From: an uncultured Kordia sp.
GTDB lineage: Bacteria > Bacteroidota > Bacteroidia > Flavobacteriales > Flavobacteriaceae
Direction of reading: 5' to 3'
DNA length: 64,000 nucleotides
Assembly (NCBI RefSeq): GCF_947489565.1
Contig: NZ_CANLEA010000013.1
Span: 1 to 64,000 of the forward strand
The notes below the pieces were generated by a model. The model saw only the letters and a program-made list of their open reading frames with translations, did not search any database and was not told the origin of the DNA. The translations under genes and the position numbers were made by a program. Below are positions 15,879-24,974 of this stretch, piece after piece (position 1 is the stretch's first letter; the number at the start of each line of letters is the position of its first letter).

Positions 15879-16904
15879 TTAGTTAGAAGATTTGTCTTCT
15901 AAAGCTTTCAATCTTTTTTCTAAAGCAATAATGTAAAGTGTCAATTCTTCAATTTTTTCTTGCTGTATTTTGGTAATATCTCCAAGTTCTATTCCATCAG
16001 TTTCTACTTTTTTAGCAGAAGGTACATTAGGCAAATGCCCGTTTTCTTTGATAAAAGTTTCTACTTCGCTTAGCGGTTTTAATTTATATTCTTTGTCAAA
16101 TACATAATCGGCCCAATCGGTTCTCACACGTACTTCTTTGGCTAAAATTCCTCCATTTACATACAGTTTGTAATTGGTTAATTGTGTACTTCCAATATTT
16201 CCGATGGCATAAGGTGTTCCTATGACTACATTTTCAGCATCTGGTCGTACAGAAAAAAATGCGCTCAAAACGCCACTTCCATTTAGAGTACTTGCGCCTA
16301 CACACAGCCATTTTTTTACGTTAAAATGATCAGATACTTCTTGTTGTCCATTGATGGTAATTCTATTAATAGAAAAATCACCATGTACGAGTGGCGTAGT
16401 CGTATTGGAATTATCTATGTATAATTTATTACTTCCAGTTTCATTATAGCCAGCTTCTTTTCCTAGAAATACATTTCCTGATCCAGAAATGTTTTGATAT
16501 CCAGAACGATATCCAAAAAAGGTATTATTGCTTCCCGTAGTATTGTTAAACCCAGAAGAACTTCCCGTAAATGTATTGTATGAACTAGTAGTGTTTTTAT
16601 ATCCAGAAGAAATACCGATAAAAATATTATTTCCTCCAGAGGTATTAAATCTTCCTGCGCCACTCCCTATAAAAACGCCGCCAGAACCGTAATTTACATC
16701 GCCAGCACTATTTCCTACAAAAGTATTGGAATAGCCAGAAGATCCACCTGTATTTTCCCCAAAATAGGTGCTTCCGTAATTTGATGTTGCTGCATTTAAT
16801 CCTGCTGATGTAATTCCACTTCCAGGTGTGTAAACTGTGCTTTGCCCCATAAGCAACATTGGTAAACTAATTAGGGCGAGTAAGAGTAAGTTAATTTTCT
16901 TCAT
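15879..16904 (-). CDS. exported tail-fibre-like protein with glycine-rich head repeats
   Basis: A 341-residue exported protein. After a signal peptide ending in LMGQS, residues about 25-150 hold seven to eight repeats of roughly 18 residues of the form NTFxGxxSGxxNTTGS, like the left-handed beta-roll of trimeric adhesin heads. Residues about 240-341 carry the DWADYVFDKEYKLKPLSEVE...NGHLPNVPSA module common in Bacteroidota tail-fibre-like or S74-like surface proteins, ending in a coiled coil. No phage genes are near, so a host surface protein is more likely than a prophage remnant. It lies 33 bases upstream of the protease gene and may be co-transcribed. Confidence 0.75.
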   Translation of the reverse strand: MKKINLLLLALISLPMLLMGQSTVYTPGSGITSAGLNAATSNYGSTYFGENTGGSSGYSNTFVGNSAGDVNYGSGGVFIGSGAGRFNTSGGNNIFIGISSGYKNTTSSYNTFTGSSSGFNNTTGSNNTFFGYRSGYQNISGSGNVFLGKEAGYNETGSNKLYIDNSNTTTPLVHGDFSINRITINGQQEVSDHFNVKKWLCVGASTLNGSGVLSAFFSVRPDAENVVIGTPYAIGNIGSTQLTNYKLYVNGGILAKEVRVRTDWADYVFDKEYKLKPLSEVETFIKENGHLPNVPSAKKVETDGIELGDITKIQQEKIEELTLYIIALEKRLKALEDKSSN

Positions 16905-17121
16905 GGTAAATTGGTGTTTGGTTAATATTCGTATTTGTTATAGCTAAAACTAGACTTAATAATTTTTCCGTGAAGTAGAAATAAACCTCTATATTTTAGG
17001 GTTTTAACATCCTTTTTGTAAAAAAATGTTTCTTATTTTTTAAAAACGAAAAGTTCAGAAACTGTATAATCTTACGGTAAATCTTTTACACAAAATCATC
17101 ACAGCAATTTTTGATAAACGC

Positions 17122-17191
17122 AAAAAACTCCCATGTTTCCATGAGAGTTTTGTATTGTAAAAGTACACTTCGACTCCGCTTAGTGCATTGT
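17122..17191 (-). terminator. terminator plus palindrome (copy 1 of 2)
   Basis: The hairpin ACTCCCATG/CATGAGAGT (within 17122-17151) is followed on the minus strand by TTTTTTG, terminating the 17233-18063 gene. Beside it lies a degenerate AGTACAC...GTGCATT inverted repeat with a CGACTCCGCT core (17162-17191). The same hairpin-plus-palindrome arrangement recurs at 18952-19020 after secA. The remainder of the gap 16905-17232 shows no gene. Confidence 0.7.
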
Positions 17192-17232
17192 ATTTGGACT
17201 TATAAAAAAATAGAAAGTGTTATTTTTTGTTT

Positions 17233-18063
17233 TCAACCTCCGCAGCCACCGCAACCTCCGCAACCGCCACAGCCAGCGCAAGCACTGAAACCGCCATCTG
17301 AGCCACAACCATCATCGCTTGAAGCACCTTCAAATCCATGTATAGATTCTATAAAAGGCATAAAGTCAGTATCATTGAGCGAAATTAGATCAAACTGATT
17401 TTTTGTGACATTATGATTGTATAAGCTTGTATAGCTTAAGTTTCCGTAGAGAACAGTTGAATTTGCGGATTTAAAATTTGGTTTTTCTTTTTCTATTTTT
17501 TCAAAGACTTCCGTTGGAATTTTAGGAATTAGAACAATATTTCCTTGGATTGATAGTAGTATTTCAACAGCATTTTTAGTCTTTCTACTGGCATTTATTT
17601 TAATGCGTCTTAGTTCTCTTGTAATTTCTTTTTGCGCATTAATTCCTGCTTCCGTAATGACTCTTACCCCTAACAATCTTTGAAAAAAGTTTGATTTGAA
17701 ATATGGTTTCATGCGTTCGTCGGTATACACATATTTTAACTTGTATTCTTCACTATTTTTTACCTTTTCAAAGGCAGCTTTTAAAAGATTGGAGAGACTT
17801 ATTTGTAAAGTATCATCTTTTGAGAATATTGCAACAAATATAGATTCGTGCTTTAACGGTTGATAGGTTCTATATGCTTTTCCGATACGTATAATTGGGT
17901 TTTTATTTTCCTCTTCTGTAGCTTTAGGATCGGGTAGTATTTCAAGTACTTCTTTTAAAAGTAAATCAAGAAAAGTAACTCTTGCCAATGTGTCAATTTT
18001 GATTTTTGGATCTTCAAGAAGTAATACTTCGGCAGGAGATAACTCAATTAATTCTTTTATCAT
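17233..18063 (-). CDS. hypothetical protein with Cys-Gly-rich tail (TIGR04222-like ending)
   Basis: A 276-residue protein of unknown function. Residues about 1-180 are soluble, helical and basic. The end is a low-complexity tail: GCGSDGGFSACAG followed by GCG/GCGG units, with eight cysteines in the last 30 residues. Such tails occur in Bacteroidota proteins related to TIGR04222, but the membrane spans of that family are lacking here. The ATG overlaps the stop of the GRDP-like gene by four bases (ATGA), so the two are translationally coupled. The tail could bind metal or be a modification substrate; neither is shown. Confidence 0.7.
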   Translation of the reverse strand: MIKELIELSPAEVLLLEDPKIKIDTLARVTFLDLLLKEVLEILPDPKATEEENKNPIIRIGKAYRTYQPLKHESIFVAIFSKDDTLQISLSNLLKAAFEKVKNSEEYKLKYVYTDERMKPYFKSNFFQRLLGVRVITEAGINAQKEITRELRRIKINASRKTKNAVEILLSIQGNIVLIPKIPTEVFEKIEKEKPNFKSANSTVLYGNLSYTSLYNHNVTKNQFDLISLNDTDFMPFIESIHGFEGASSDDGCGSDGGFSACAGCGGCGGCGGCGG

Positions 18064-18551
18064 ATTTTTTTAAATTTTGGAAACACCCAATTTCTGTGAA
18101 GATTAACTCTTCTAAAGTTTTTTTCTCCAAATCTAATTTTGGAAGAAGGCCATATATCAGTTGGTACATTTTTTTTAAATATTGTTACATACAATTCTTT
18201 GGTTTTTTCATACCAATCGTTAAACTTTTCTTTTTCGTTAGCTCCACCTTTCGTGGGACCATGATGAATTTCTCGCTCTAATATATGTTGACAAAATTCT
18301 GTCCAATACGATCTGGTATATAAAAGATGCAAATGCCATACTTGGTCTACTTGATCGGATGGAGTTAACGGATGATCAGCAATACAAATGAGAAACATAA
18401 ACTTTTTATATTCATGAATTGCTCTCACTCCATATTCATATTTCCAACCATTTTCTCTGCAAAGTCTGTCTGTAAATGTAAATGTGGATTGAGAATCATC
18501 CAATTGGAATGCTTCTATTTTATTCCATAAAGTTTTTTGTTCTGAAGTCAT
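18060..18551 (-). CDS. glycine-rich-domain-containing-protein-like (GRDP/DUF1399) protein
   Basis: A 163-residue protein. The segment ADHPLTPSDQVDQVWHLHLLYTRSYW (in two parts, about residues 65-95) is the signature of the GRDP-like family (PF07173), including the VDxVWHxHLLxTxxYxxFC pattern. No glycine-rich C-terminal part is present in this protein; instead the next gene, overlapping by four bases, carries a Cys-Gly tail. In Bacteroidota these two families often occur side by side. Biochemical function unknown. Confidence 0.8.
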   Translation of the reverse strand: MTSEQKTLWNKIEAFQLDDSQSTFTFTDRLCRENGWKYEYGVRAIHEYKKFMFLICIADHPLTPSDQVDQVWHLHLLYTRSYWTEFCQHILEREIHHGPTKGGANEKEKFNDWYEKTKELYVTIFKKNVPTDIWPSSKIRFGEKNFRRVNLHRNWVFPKFKKI

Positions 18552-18597
18552 TGATATGTGGAAAATACTGTAGTTTTTATACGCATAAAGTGCATAT

Positions 18598-18870
18598 TTA
18601 TTGGGTTGTATTAATATATGTATGCACAGGATTTGCCAAAGCTTCTGAGTACGTCATTTTTTTAATGGTTACATTTTCATATGGATGACCTTGTCCCATT
18701 ACCCAAACGAGTGTATTGGGCATTCTACAATTTAGCGGAACTTTTTCGGTAGCTACCATTAACAATCCGCCACCGTCCATCATACCAATTCCATACCCAA
18801 CATGAATATGAATTTTTTTAGGATATAAACTTCCAAAAACGACGCCTCTTATTTTAAAATTTGCTTCCAA
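18598..18870 (-). CDS. small hypothetical protein, possibly truncated
   Basis: A 90-residue ORF with a TTG as the only early start; a stop codon lies nine bases upstream of it. The composition (GYGIGMMDGGG, PNTLVWVMGQGHPYENV) is protein-like and the ORF ends 46 bases before the GRDP-like gene on the same strand, so it may be the first gene of that unit. No family recognised. The lack of an ATG start and the preceding AT-rich sequence also allow a decayed remnant of a longer gene. Confidence 0.4.
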   Translation of the reverse strand: MEANFKIRGVVFGSLYPKKIHIHVGYGIGMMDGGGLLMVATEKVPLNCRMPNTLVWVMGQGHPYENVTIKKMTYSEALANPVHTYINTTQ

Positions 18871-18951
18871 ATCTATTTAAGTCTGTACGTTTTAAATCTA
18901 CAATATTCTTAAACAATCGCAAAGTTTTACGGTTTAGAATTGATGGAAAAC

Positions 18952-19020
18952 AAAAACTCCCACGTTTCCATGAGAGTTTTTGTATGCTTATAGTACACTG
19001 AGCAGAGTCAAAGTGTACTA
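18952..19020 (-). terminator. secA terminator plus palindrome (copy 2 of 2)
   Basis: A hairpin with arms AAAACTCCCACG and CATGAGAGTTTT (18952-18981) is followed on the minus strand by TTTTTG. Between it and the secA stop, TAGTACAC (18991-18998) pairs perfectly with GTGTACTA (19013-19020). Both parts match the 17122-17191 copy. Confidence 0.75.
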
Positions 19021-19037
19021 TTATGTATTTGTCAAAA

Positions 19038-22000
19038 CTATTCTTCAACCAATACCCATTGTCCTTTGCTGATCAATGGTTCTGCTTGTTTGAATTTTAC
19101 AGTTTTGTTTTCACCAGTCATCACGTTTTTGATCGTTACACGTTCGTTACGTCCAATTTTTGGCTTGTCGCGCGTAATTGTTTCCGTTATTTGCGGACGT
19201 TGTTGTGATTGTTGCATTGCAGCGCGTTGTGCCGCTTCTTTTTCATCACTGTTTAATACTTCTTCTTTCGTAGTTGTATAGTTGTCCTTTTTACGTTTTT
19301 GCTCACGAGCTTCACGAACACGATCAGGATTGTTATCGGCTAATCCTCCTTTGAATAAGAACGATAATATTTCACGATTTACCTTATCAATTACTTCTTT
19401 AAATAATTCGAATGCTTCAAACTTATAAATCAATAATGGATCTTTTTGTTCGTGAACGGCTAACTGAACCGATTGCTTCAATTCGTCCATCTTACGCAAG
19501 TGTGTTTTCCAAGCATCATCAATAATTGCAAGAGAAATATTCTTCTCAAAATCGTTGATCATTTGCTTTCCTTCCGATTCGTATGCTTCTTTTAAGTCAC
19601 TAATTACGTTTAATTCTTTCGTTCCATCCGTAAACTTAACAACAATACGTTCGTATTTATTCTCTGGATTTTCATACACATCTTTGATCACTGGATATAC
19701 CATTTCGGCATTGATTTCCATTTTCTCATTATAGCTTCTAAACGCTTCTGTATATACTTTTCCAATGATTTCTTCTTCCGTCATTGTCCCAAATTGCTCT
19801 TCTGTCACAGGACTTTCGATAGAGAAGTAGCGGTATAACTCAAACTCAAAGTTTTTAAAGTCACTCGCTGCTTTGTTTGTTTGGATAATGATTTCGGTAG
19901 TATCATATACCATATTCGAAATATCTACCTTTAAACGCTCTCCATGTAAGGCGTGACGACGACGTTTGTATACGACTTCACGTTGAGCATTCATGACATC
20001 ATCATATTCTAAGAGACGCTTACGAATTCCGAAGTTATTTTCTTCTACTTTCTTCTGCGCACGTTCAATAGATTTGGTCATCATTGAGTGCTGAATTACT
20101 TCACCTTCTTTCAGTCCCATTCTGTCCATCATCTTTGCAACTCTGTCAGAACCAAATAAACGCATTAGGTTATCTTCTAAAGACACATAAAACTGTGAAC
20201 TTCCTGGATCTCCTTGACGACCTGAACGACCACGTAACTGTCTATCTACACGACGGGAATCATGACGTTCTGTACCAATAATGGCCAAACCACCAGCGGC
20301 TTTTACTTCGTCACTCAACTTAATATCGGTACCACGACCTGCCATGTTTGTTGCAATAGTAACCTGTCCTGGACGACCAGCTTCGGCAACAATATCTGCT
20401 TCACGTTGGTGTAATTTCGCATTTAATACATTGTGAGGAACTTTACGAATAGAAAGCATTCTTCCTAACAATTCCGAAATTTCTACCGAAGTAGTACCAA
20501 TCAATACAGGTCTTCCTTGTTTCGACAATTCAGTTACCTCATCAATAATGGCGTTGTATTTTTCACGTTTCGTTTTGTAGATTAAATCTTCTCTGTCCTT
20601 ACGTGCAATAGGTCTGTTTGTTGGAATTTCGATTACATCCAACTTATAGATCTCCCATAATTCTCCTGCTTCTGTAATTGCCGTACCTGTCATTCCAGAA
20701 AGTTTACGATACATTCTGAAATAGTTCTGTAAAGTAATGGTAGCAAAGGTTTGTGTAGCGTCTTCAATTTTTACATTTTCTTTCGCTTCAATCGCTTGGT
20801 GTAATCCGTCAGAATAACGACGACCATCCATAATACGACCTGTTTGCTCATCTACAATCTTCACCTTGTTGTCCATCACAACGTATTCCACATCTTTCAC
20901 AAAAAGGGTATACGCTTTCAACAACTGATTCATGGTGTGAATACGCTCACTTTTTACTTGAAACTCACTAAATAATTGCTCTTTTAGCTCAATTTCTTTG
21001 TCTTTTTCAAGCTCTTGTGCTTCAATTTTGGCAATTTCTCCACCAATATCTGGCATGACAAAGAATTCTTTATCGTTACTTCCTACCGATAAATATTCAA
21101 TTCCTTTGTCTGTTAAATCAATTTGATTGTTCTTTTCTTCAATCACGAATAACAATTCTGCATCTACTTTGTGCATTTCGCGATTGTTGTCTTGCATGTA
21201 AAAGTTCTCCGTTTTTTGAAGTAATTGTTTGATTCCTTCTTGACTTAAGAACTTGATTAATGCTTTATTTTTAGGTAAACCTCTGTACACTCTTAATAAT
21301 AAGAATCCACCTTCTTTAGTTTCCCCGTCTTTGATTAATTTCTTTGCTTCTGCTAAAACACCTGTTAAGTATTGACGTTGCTTTTGAACAATGTCAGATA
21401 CTTTTGGCTTTAACTCGTTGAATTCGTGTAAATCTCCTTGCGGAATTGGTCCAGAAATGATCAATGGTGTACGTGCGTCATCGACTAATACAGAATCGAC
21501 CTCATCGACAATGGCATAGTTGTGTGGACGTTGTACTAAATCATTTGGTGAGTGCGACATATTATCACGTAAGTAATCAAAACCAAATTCATTATTGGTA
21601 CCATAAGTGATGTCTGCTAAATAAGCTTTTCTTCTAGCTTCCGAATTCGGTTGATGGTAATCAATACAATCAATCGATAATCCGTGGAATTGGAAGATAG
21701 GTGCCATCCATGCGCTATCACGTTTTGCTAAGTAGTCATTCACGGTTACTAAGTGAACTCCTTTCCCTGGCAAGGCATTTAAGTATACTGAAAGTGTGGC
21801 TACTAAAGTTTTACCTTCACCAGTTTGCATCTCTGCAATTTTTCCTTGATGCATGGTAATACCACCAATTAACTGTACGTCATAGTGAATCATGTCCCAA
21901 GTAACTTGCTTTCCGGCAGCATCCCAAGAGTTTTGCCAAATCGCATTATCGCCATCTAAAGTTACATATTCATGCATTCCAGACAACTCTCTGTCATACG

Positions 22001-22403
22001 GAGTTGCAGTTACATTTAGTTCAGTATTGTTTGTAAAACGTTTCGCCGTTTCTTTTACCACTGCAAAAGCTTCTGGTAAGATTTCAAATAAAACGCCTTC
22101 AGAAAGATCATATTCTTCATCTCTCAGTTTATCAATTTCTTGATAAATATCTTCTTTACGCTCAATATCTGAGATAGTTTCAGCTTCTTCTTGTAATGCT
22201 ATAATTTTAGCATTTACTTCTTTGCACGCTTCTGTGATGCGCGACTTAAAGTGTGTTGTTTTAGCTCTCAACTCGTCAAGCGTTAACTGCGATAGTTGTT
22301 GCTCGTGTGCCTTTATTTGGGTAACAAGTGGTTGGATAAGCTTAATGTCTTTCTTGGATTTATCTCCAACAAACATTTTTAACACTGAATTTAAAAAACT
22401 CAT
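19038..22403 (-). CDS. secA: preprotein translocase ATPase SecA
   Basis: Motor ATPase that drives unfolded preproteins through SecYEG. The product has 1121 residues, longer than the roughly 900 of E. coli SecA but normal for Bacteroidota. Visible in order: Walker [14 protein letters not shown] (near 190), the helicase motif [16 protein letters not shown] (near 300), the preprotein cross-linking domain with an insertion (about 330-520), LSGMTGTA, the nucleotide-binding domain 2 with [11 protein letters not shown] and [14 protein letters not shown], and the helical scaffold. The end [11 protein letters not shown] lacks the CxCx8C[H/C] zinc tail that binds SecB. It starts at ATG 22403, downstream of a terminator, so it should have its own promoter. 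Confidence 0.98.
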   Translation of the reverse strand: MSFLNSVLKMFVGDKSKKDIKLIQPLVTQIKAHEQQLSQLTLDELRAKTTHFKSRITEACKEVNAKIIALQEEAETISDIERKEDIYQEIDKLRDEEYDLSEGVLFEILPEAFAVVKETAKRFTNNTELNVTATPYDRELSGMHEYVTLDGDNAIWQNSWDAAGKQVTWDMIHYDVQLIGGITMHQGKIAEMQTGEGKTLVATLSVYLNALPGKGVHLVTVNDYLAKRDSAWMAPIFQFHGLSIDCIDYHQPNSEARRKAYLADITYGTNNEFGFDYLRDNMSHSPNDLVQRPHNYAIVDEVDSVLVDDARTPLIISGPIPQGDLHEFNELKPKVSDIVQKQRQYLTGVLAEAKKLIKDGETKEGGFLLLRVYRGLPKNKALIKFLSQEGIKQLLQKTENFYMQDNNREMHKVDAELLFVIEEKNNQIDLTDKGIEYLSVGSNDKEFFVMPDIGGEIAKIEAQELEKDKEIELKEQLFSEFQVKSERIHTMNQLLKAYTLFVKDVEYVVMDNKVKIVDEQTGRIMDGRRYSDGLHQAIEAKENVKIEDATQTFATITLQNYFRMYRKLSGMTGTAITEAGELWEIYKLDVIEIPTNRPIARKDREDLIYKTKREKYNAIIDEVTELSKQGRPVLIGTTSVEISELLGRMLSIRKVPHNVLNAKLHQREADIVAEAGRPGQVTIATNMAGRGTDIKLSDEVKAAGGLAIIGTERHDSRRVDRQLRGRSGRQGDPGSSQFYVSLEDNLMRLFGSDRVAKMMDRMGLKEGEVIQHSMMTKSIERAQKKVEENNFGIRKRLLEYDDVMNAQREVVYKRRRHALHGERLKVDISNMVYDTTEIIIQTNKAASDFKNFEFELYRYFSIESPVTEEQFGTMTEEEIIGKVYTEAFRSYNEKMEINAEMVYPVIKDVYENPENKYERIVVKFTDGTKELNVISDLKEAYESEGKQMINDFEKNISLAIIDDAWKTHLRKMDELKQSVQLAVHEQKDPLLIYKFEAFELFKEVIDKVNREILSFLFKGGLADNNPDRVREAREQKRKKDNYTTTKEEVLNSDEKEAAQRAAMQQSQQRPQITETITRDKPKIGRNERVTIKNVMTGENKTVKFKQAEPLISKGQWVLVEE

Positions 22404-22429
22404 GGTGTATGTGGTTTTATATTAAACCA

Positions 22430-22462
22430 AAAAAAAAGCCTCGTTAATGGAGACTTTTTTCC
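22430..22462 (-). terminator. terminator of the DUF2795 gene
   Basis: The A-rich arm AAAAAAGCCTC pairs with GGAGACTTTTTT around GTTAAT, with one mismatch and T/A runs on both sides. It starts 16 bases after the stop of the 22478-22699 gene and lies before secA. Confidence 0.65.
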
Positions 22463-22477
22463 TTGCTTAAATTTGTT

Positions 22478-22699
22478 TTAATATTCATCTTCGTTCCAGA
22501 GGTAATCTTCCTCTGTTGGGTAATCAGGCCATATTTCTTCAATAGATTCATAAGAATCTCCTTCATCTTCAATTGATTGCAAATTTTCTACAACTTCTAA
22601 TGGAGCTCCAGTTCTAATTGCATAATCGATCAACTCATCTTTTGTAGCTGGCCAAGGCGCATCACTTAAATGCGATGCTAATTCTAATGTCCAATACAT
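22478..22699 (-). CDS. DUF2795 family protein
   Basis: A 73-residue acidic protein. Its first half, MYWTLELASHLSDAPWPATK followed by DELIDYAIRTGAP, matches the DUF2795 family fold and the second half is rich in Asp/Glu, with a C-terminal EEDYLWNEDEY. Small proteins of this type are common near secA in Flavobacteriia. It has a good promoter 23 bases upstream and its own terminator. Cellular role unknown. Confidence 0.82.
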   Translation of the reverse strand: MYWTLELASHLSDAPWPATKDELIDYAIRTGAPLEVVENLQSIEDEGDSYESIEEIWPDYPTEEDYLWNEDEY

Positions 22700-22721
22700 A
22701 TTCTTCGATATTAATTTTTTG

Positions 22722-22751
22722 CAAAAATAAATTTTTAAATGAAAAAGTCAA
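22722..22751 (-). promoter_or_regulatory. Bacteroidota-type promoter of the DUF2795 gene
   Basis: On the minus strand TTG (22751-22749) is followed after 19 bases by TATTTTTG (22729-22722), an exact fit to the Bacteroidota -33 TTG / -7 TAnnTTTG pattern. Transcription would begin within about 20 bases of the start codon at 22699. Confidence 0.6.
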
Positions 22752-22827
22752 GTAAAAAAATCATTATTTACACATTATTTTTAAGAACGTTTTTTCAAGG
22801 ATGTTTATTCCTCTAATTTACAGCTGT

Positions 22828-23403
22828 TTACGAATTCTTTTTAGGAATCCATTTTATTTCGTTCGCTTGTAAGTCATTCGACAACTTTCGTGCCAATACA
22901 AAAAGATAGTCAGAAAGTCGGTTTAGGTACTTTAAAGTATGTTCGTCAAAAGGCTCTATTTCATAAAGTGCTGATGCTAAACGCTCTGCTCTTCTGCAAA
23001 CACAACGCGCAATGTGACAGAATGACACAGTTTGATGTCCGCCAGGTAATACAAAGTGCGTCATTGGTGGCAATGCATCATTCATGGTATCCATTTCTCT
23101 TTCTAAAACCGCAATATTAGCTTCTGAGATTCTAGGAATGTTTAAGCGATCTTTTCCGTTTTTTAAAGTTGCCTTTTCAGGATCTGTCGCTAAGACAGCA
23201 CCAACGGTAAATAGTAAATCTTGAATTTCCATCAATACATTTTGGTAATGTGGATTGATATCTTGATCGCGAATTAAACCAATATATGAGTTCAATTCGT
23301 CCACAGTTCCGTAACTATCAATGCGGATATGATGCTTTGGAACACGTGTTCCGCCAAATAGGGCAGTGGTTCCTTTATCACCAGTTTTTGTATAAATTTT
23401 CAT
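22828..23403 (-). CDS. PduO-type cob(I)alamin adenosyltransferase
   Basis: Transfers the adenosyl group of ATP to cob(I)alamin, making coenzyme B12. The 191-residue length fits the PduO/MMAB family. Signatures seen: KIYTKTGDKGTTALFGG at the N-terminus (ATP loop), DSYGTVDELNSYIG, and the RCVCRRAERLA motif near residue 135. The ATG lies 27 bases downstream of a 27-residue micro-protein ORF on the same strand, so it is probably the last gene of a unit that begins with the methyltransferase at 24744. No B12 riboswitch was recognised upstream. Confidence 0.94.
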   Translation of the reverse strand: MKIYTKTGDKGTTALFGGTRVPKHHIRIDSYGTVDELNSYIGLIRDQDINPHYQNVLMEIQDLLFTVGAVLATDPEKATLKNGKDRLNIPRISEANIAVLEREMDTMNDALPPMTHFVLPGGHQTVSFCHIARCVCRRAERLASALYEIEPFDEHTLKYLNRLSDYLFVLARKLSNDLQANEIKWIPKKNS

Positions 23404-23430
23404 TCTTTTCTTTTTCTTTTTTTGAGAGAT

Positions 23431-23514
23431 CTAGTTTCTCTTCGTTTTTTGGTATGCGTATATATAAGCAACAGCAAAGACCACAATACCAATAAGAATT
23501 ACTCTAACAGTCAT
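23431..23514 (-). CDS. 27-residue single-span micro-protein
   Basis: The ORF runs from ATG (23514) to TAG (23431) and encodes MTVRVILIGIVVFAVAYIYA followed by YQKTKRN: one hydrophobic span and a basic tail, a positive-inside topology. It lies just upstream of the adenosyltransferase gene and downstream of two similar small ORFs. Reality is inferred from hydrophobic design and repeated arrangement rather than from a known family. Confidence 0.45.
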   Translation of the reverse strand: MTVRVILIGIVVFAVAYIYAYQKTKRN

Positions 23515-23594
23515 ATTTTTTTGTTTTATGCTTTGCTATTATCAGTTTACTTTTTTTCGTCTTTGTTACAATCAGTAAGGAAAAACTAGATATT

Positions 23595-23726
23595 TTACTT
23601 GTCTTTCTTTTCTTCGTTTTCCTTTTTTGTATAGTAATCAATTATTTTTTTACCGATTTTTTTGTTGGACAGATACACAAAGAAAAGTCCAACACTTACA
23701 GCTACTGGTAATAACCAATTAGTCAT
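23595..23726 (-). CDS. 43-residue single-span micro-protein
   Basis: The ATG at 23726 lies inside the end of the preceding small ORF (8-base overlap) and the TAA at 23595 ends it. The product has an N-terminal hydrophobic span (NWLLPVAVSVGLFFVYLS) and a strongly basic, then Lys/Glu-alternating tail. The overlap suggests coupled translation with the 52-residue ORF. Family unknown. Confidence 0.5.
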   Translation of the reverse strand: MTNWLLPVAVSVGLFFVYLSNKKIGKKIIDYYTKKENEEKKDK

Positions 23727-23877
23727 TTTTTTCTTCGTCTTTGTTTCTTAAATAATCATTCATAAATCGACGATCTTTACGGCTATTAGTGCGCCTTTTG
23801 TTTTTTCGAGTATTTATGAATAAAAGAGGCGCTAATACACCTACAATGACAATAAAGACAATTAACTCTGTACTCAT
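23719..23877 (-). CDS. 52-residue single-span micro-protein
   Basis: The ATG at 23877 follows the stop of the methyltransferase gene (23881) by three bases, and the TAA lies at 23719. The product has one N-terminal span (STELIVFIVIVGVLAPLLFI) and a highly basic tail with KNKRRTNSRKDRRF. Position within an evident operon, and the 8-base overlap with the next small ORF, argue that it is translated. Family unknown. Confidence 0.55.
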   Translation of the reverse strand: MSTELIVFIVIVGVLAPLLFINTRKNKRRTNSRKDRRFMNDYLRNKDEEKND

Positions 23878-23880
23878 ATA

Positions 23881-24744
23881 TTAGCTATTTTGTTCCATCA
23901 ACATCGTTAAATGCATACATTTATACAAGTGTCGATCGTTTGTTTTCGATTGTTCCCAGTCTTTTTGATGCAGTTTTTTGATGTAATTTAATTTTTTTGT
24001 CGAACTCATAGGAAGCAAGTTGAGGAAAAATGCCCATTTAGAACTTCCTAAGATAGCTCTGCGTTCCACAACTGTAAACTCTTTGTGAAAGCGTTGCACC
24101 GTTTTTTTGGAAAAAGGCCATTCCCAATCTGCATCCGATTGAAAAGGTCTGTACATACCACGGATAATGCGCAAAGGTAAACTTGTTTTTAACGGATCAT
24201 AGGAAATTAGTTTTCCATTATCAGCTAGTTTTTCTTTGAGTTTGCCAAATAAAAGGTCCAAACTTTCAAAGTGATGCAACACGCCGTATGCATATATAAT
24301 ATCAAAATCAGTTTCTTTAAATTCTGGCGATAAAAAATCAACAGCTTCCGCTTTGGCATTTGGTAAATCTTTCAAACGCTCGTTTAACTGTCCAATCGCT
24401 TTGTCGCTTAAATCAATTCCCAAGTAACTTTTAGAGTTTTCAGCTAAATATAAGCTCAGGTGATTTCCTGCGTAACATCCTAAATCAAGCACTTTCTTAT
24501 CAGACAAATCGCCCAACCAAGTTTTGTGTTTTTCATAAACTTGTTCGTTGATTTGCAGTTCTTTTCGGAAATCAGATAATAACTTATTTCGCATAAAAGA
24601 CCAAAGCTTTGTTGCAAAATTCTTCTTTTTTACATTGTAGAATTCTTTCTGTTTTTTGTTGACTTCTAAGACTTCTTGTAAACGTGTATCACTCACTTTA
24701 ATTGGGTTTTTATTGGGACGATGCAAATTAACTAAAAATTGCAA
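23881..24744 (-). CDS. class I SAM-dependent methyltransferase
   Basis: A protein of up to 287 residues. The SAM-binding motif I, KVLDLGCYAGNH, is near residue 85; motif II around YLGIDLSD; and the motif IV equivalent is FDIIYAYGVLHHF. The first start after an in-frame stop is TTG; a GTG 16 codons later (24696) is an alternative, and there is no early ATG. Substrate unknown. It heads a minus-strand unit with three micro-proteins and the adenosyltransferase. A TAATTTTG motif on the minus strand at 24830-24837 could be the promoter -7 element. Confidence 0.85.
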   Translation of the reverse strand: MQFLVNLHRPNKNPIKVSDTRLQEVLEVNKKQKEFYNVKKKNFATKLWSFMRNKLLSDFRKELQINEQVYEKHKTWLGDLSDKKVLDLGCYAGNHLSLYLAENSKSYLGIDLSDKAIGQLNERLKDLPNAKAEAVDFLSPEFKETDFDIIYAYGVLHHFESLDLLFGKLKEKLADNGKLISYDPLKTSLPLRIIRGMYRPFQSDADWEWPFSKKTVQRFHKEFTVVERRAILGSSKWAFFLNLLPMSSTKKLNYIKKLHQKDWEQSKTNDRHLYKCMHLTMLMEQNS

Positions 24745-24974
24745 TTAAATTACGTTATTTTACAGGAATATTGCCTCAGACACGCTTCGCTTTTAGATTG
24801 TTGGATGCACTTTGTTGTTAGATGTAAACCAAAATTAGAAAGGCTGAATTAAAACTAGTCATAACAACATGTATATATTAATTGGGAAATCCTAAAGATT
24901 TTCCTGTAATACGTTTTCTTTTGCTAACTTAGTTTTTGCTAATGTAGCCAACTATACAAAAGCACGTAAATAAT

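Noticed and set aside
15879-16904. Tail-fibre-like gene considered as a prophage remnant
   Set aside because: No capsid, portal, terminase, integrase or lysis genes nearby, and the protein has a Sec signal peptide.
18854-19048. 64-codon ORF between the small hypothetical gene and secA
   Set aside because: It runs through the terminator and palindrome of secA and has no protein-like composition.
22404-24974. Cobalamin riboswitch for the adenosyltransferase
   Set aside because: No B12-box-like conserved sequence was recognised; the gene appears to belong to a methyltransferase-led unit.
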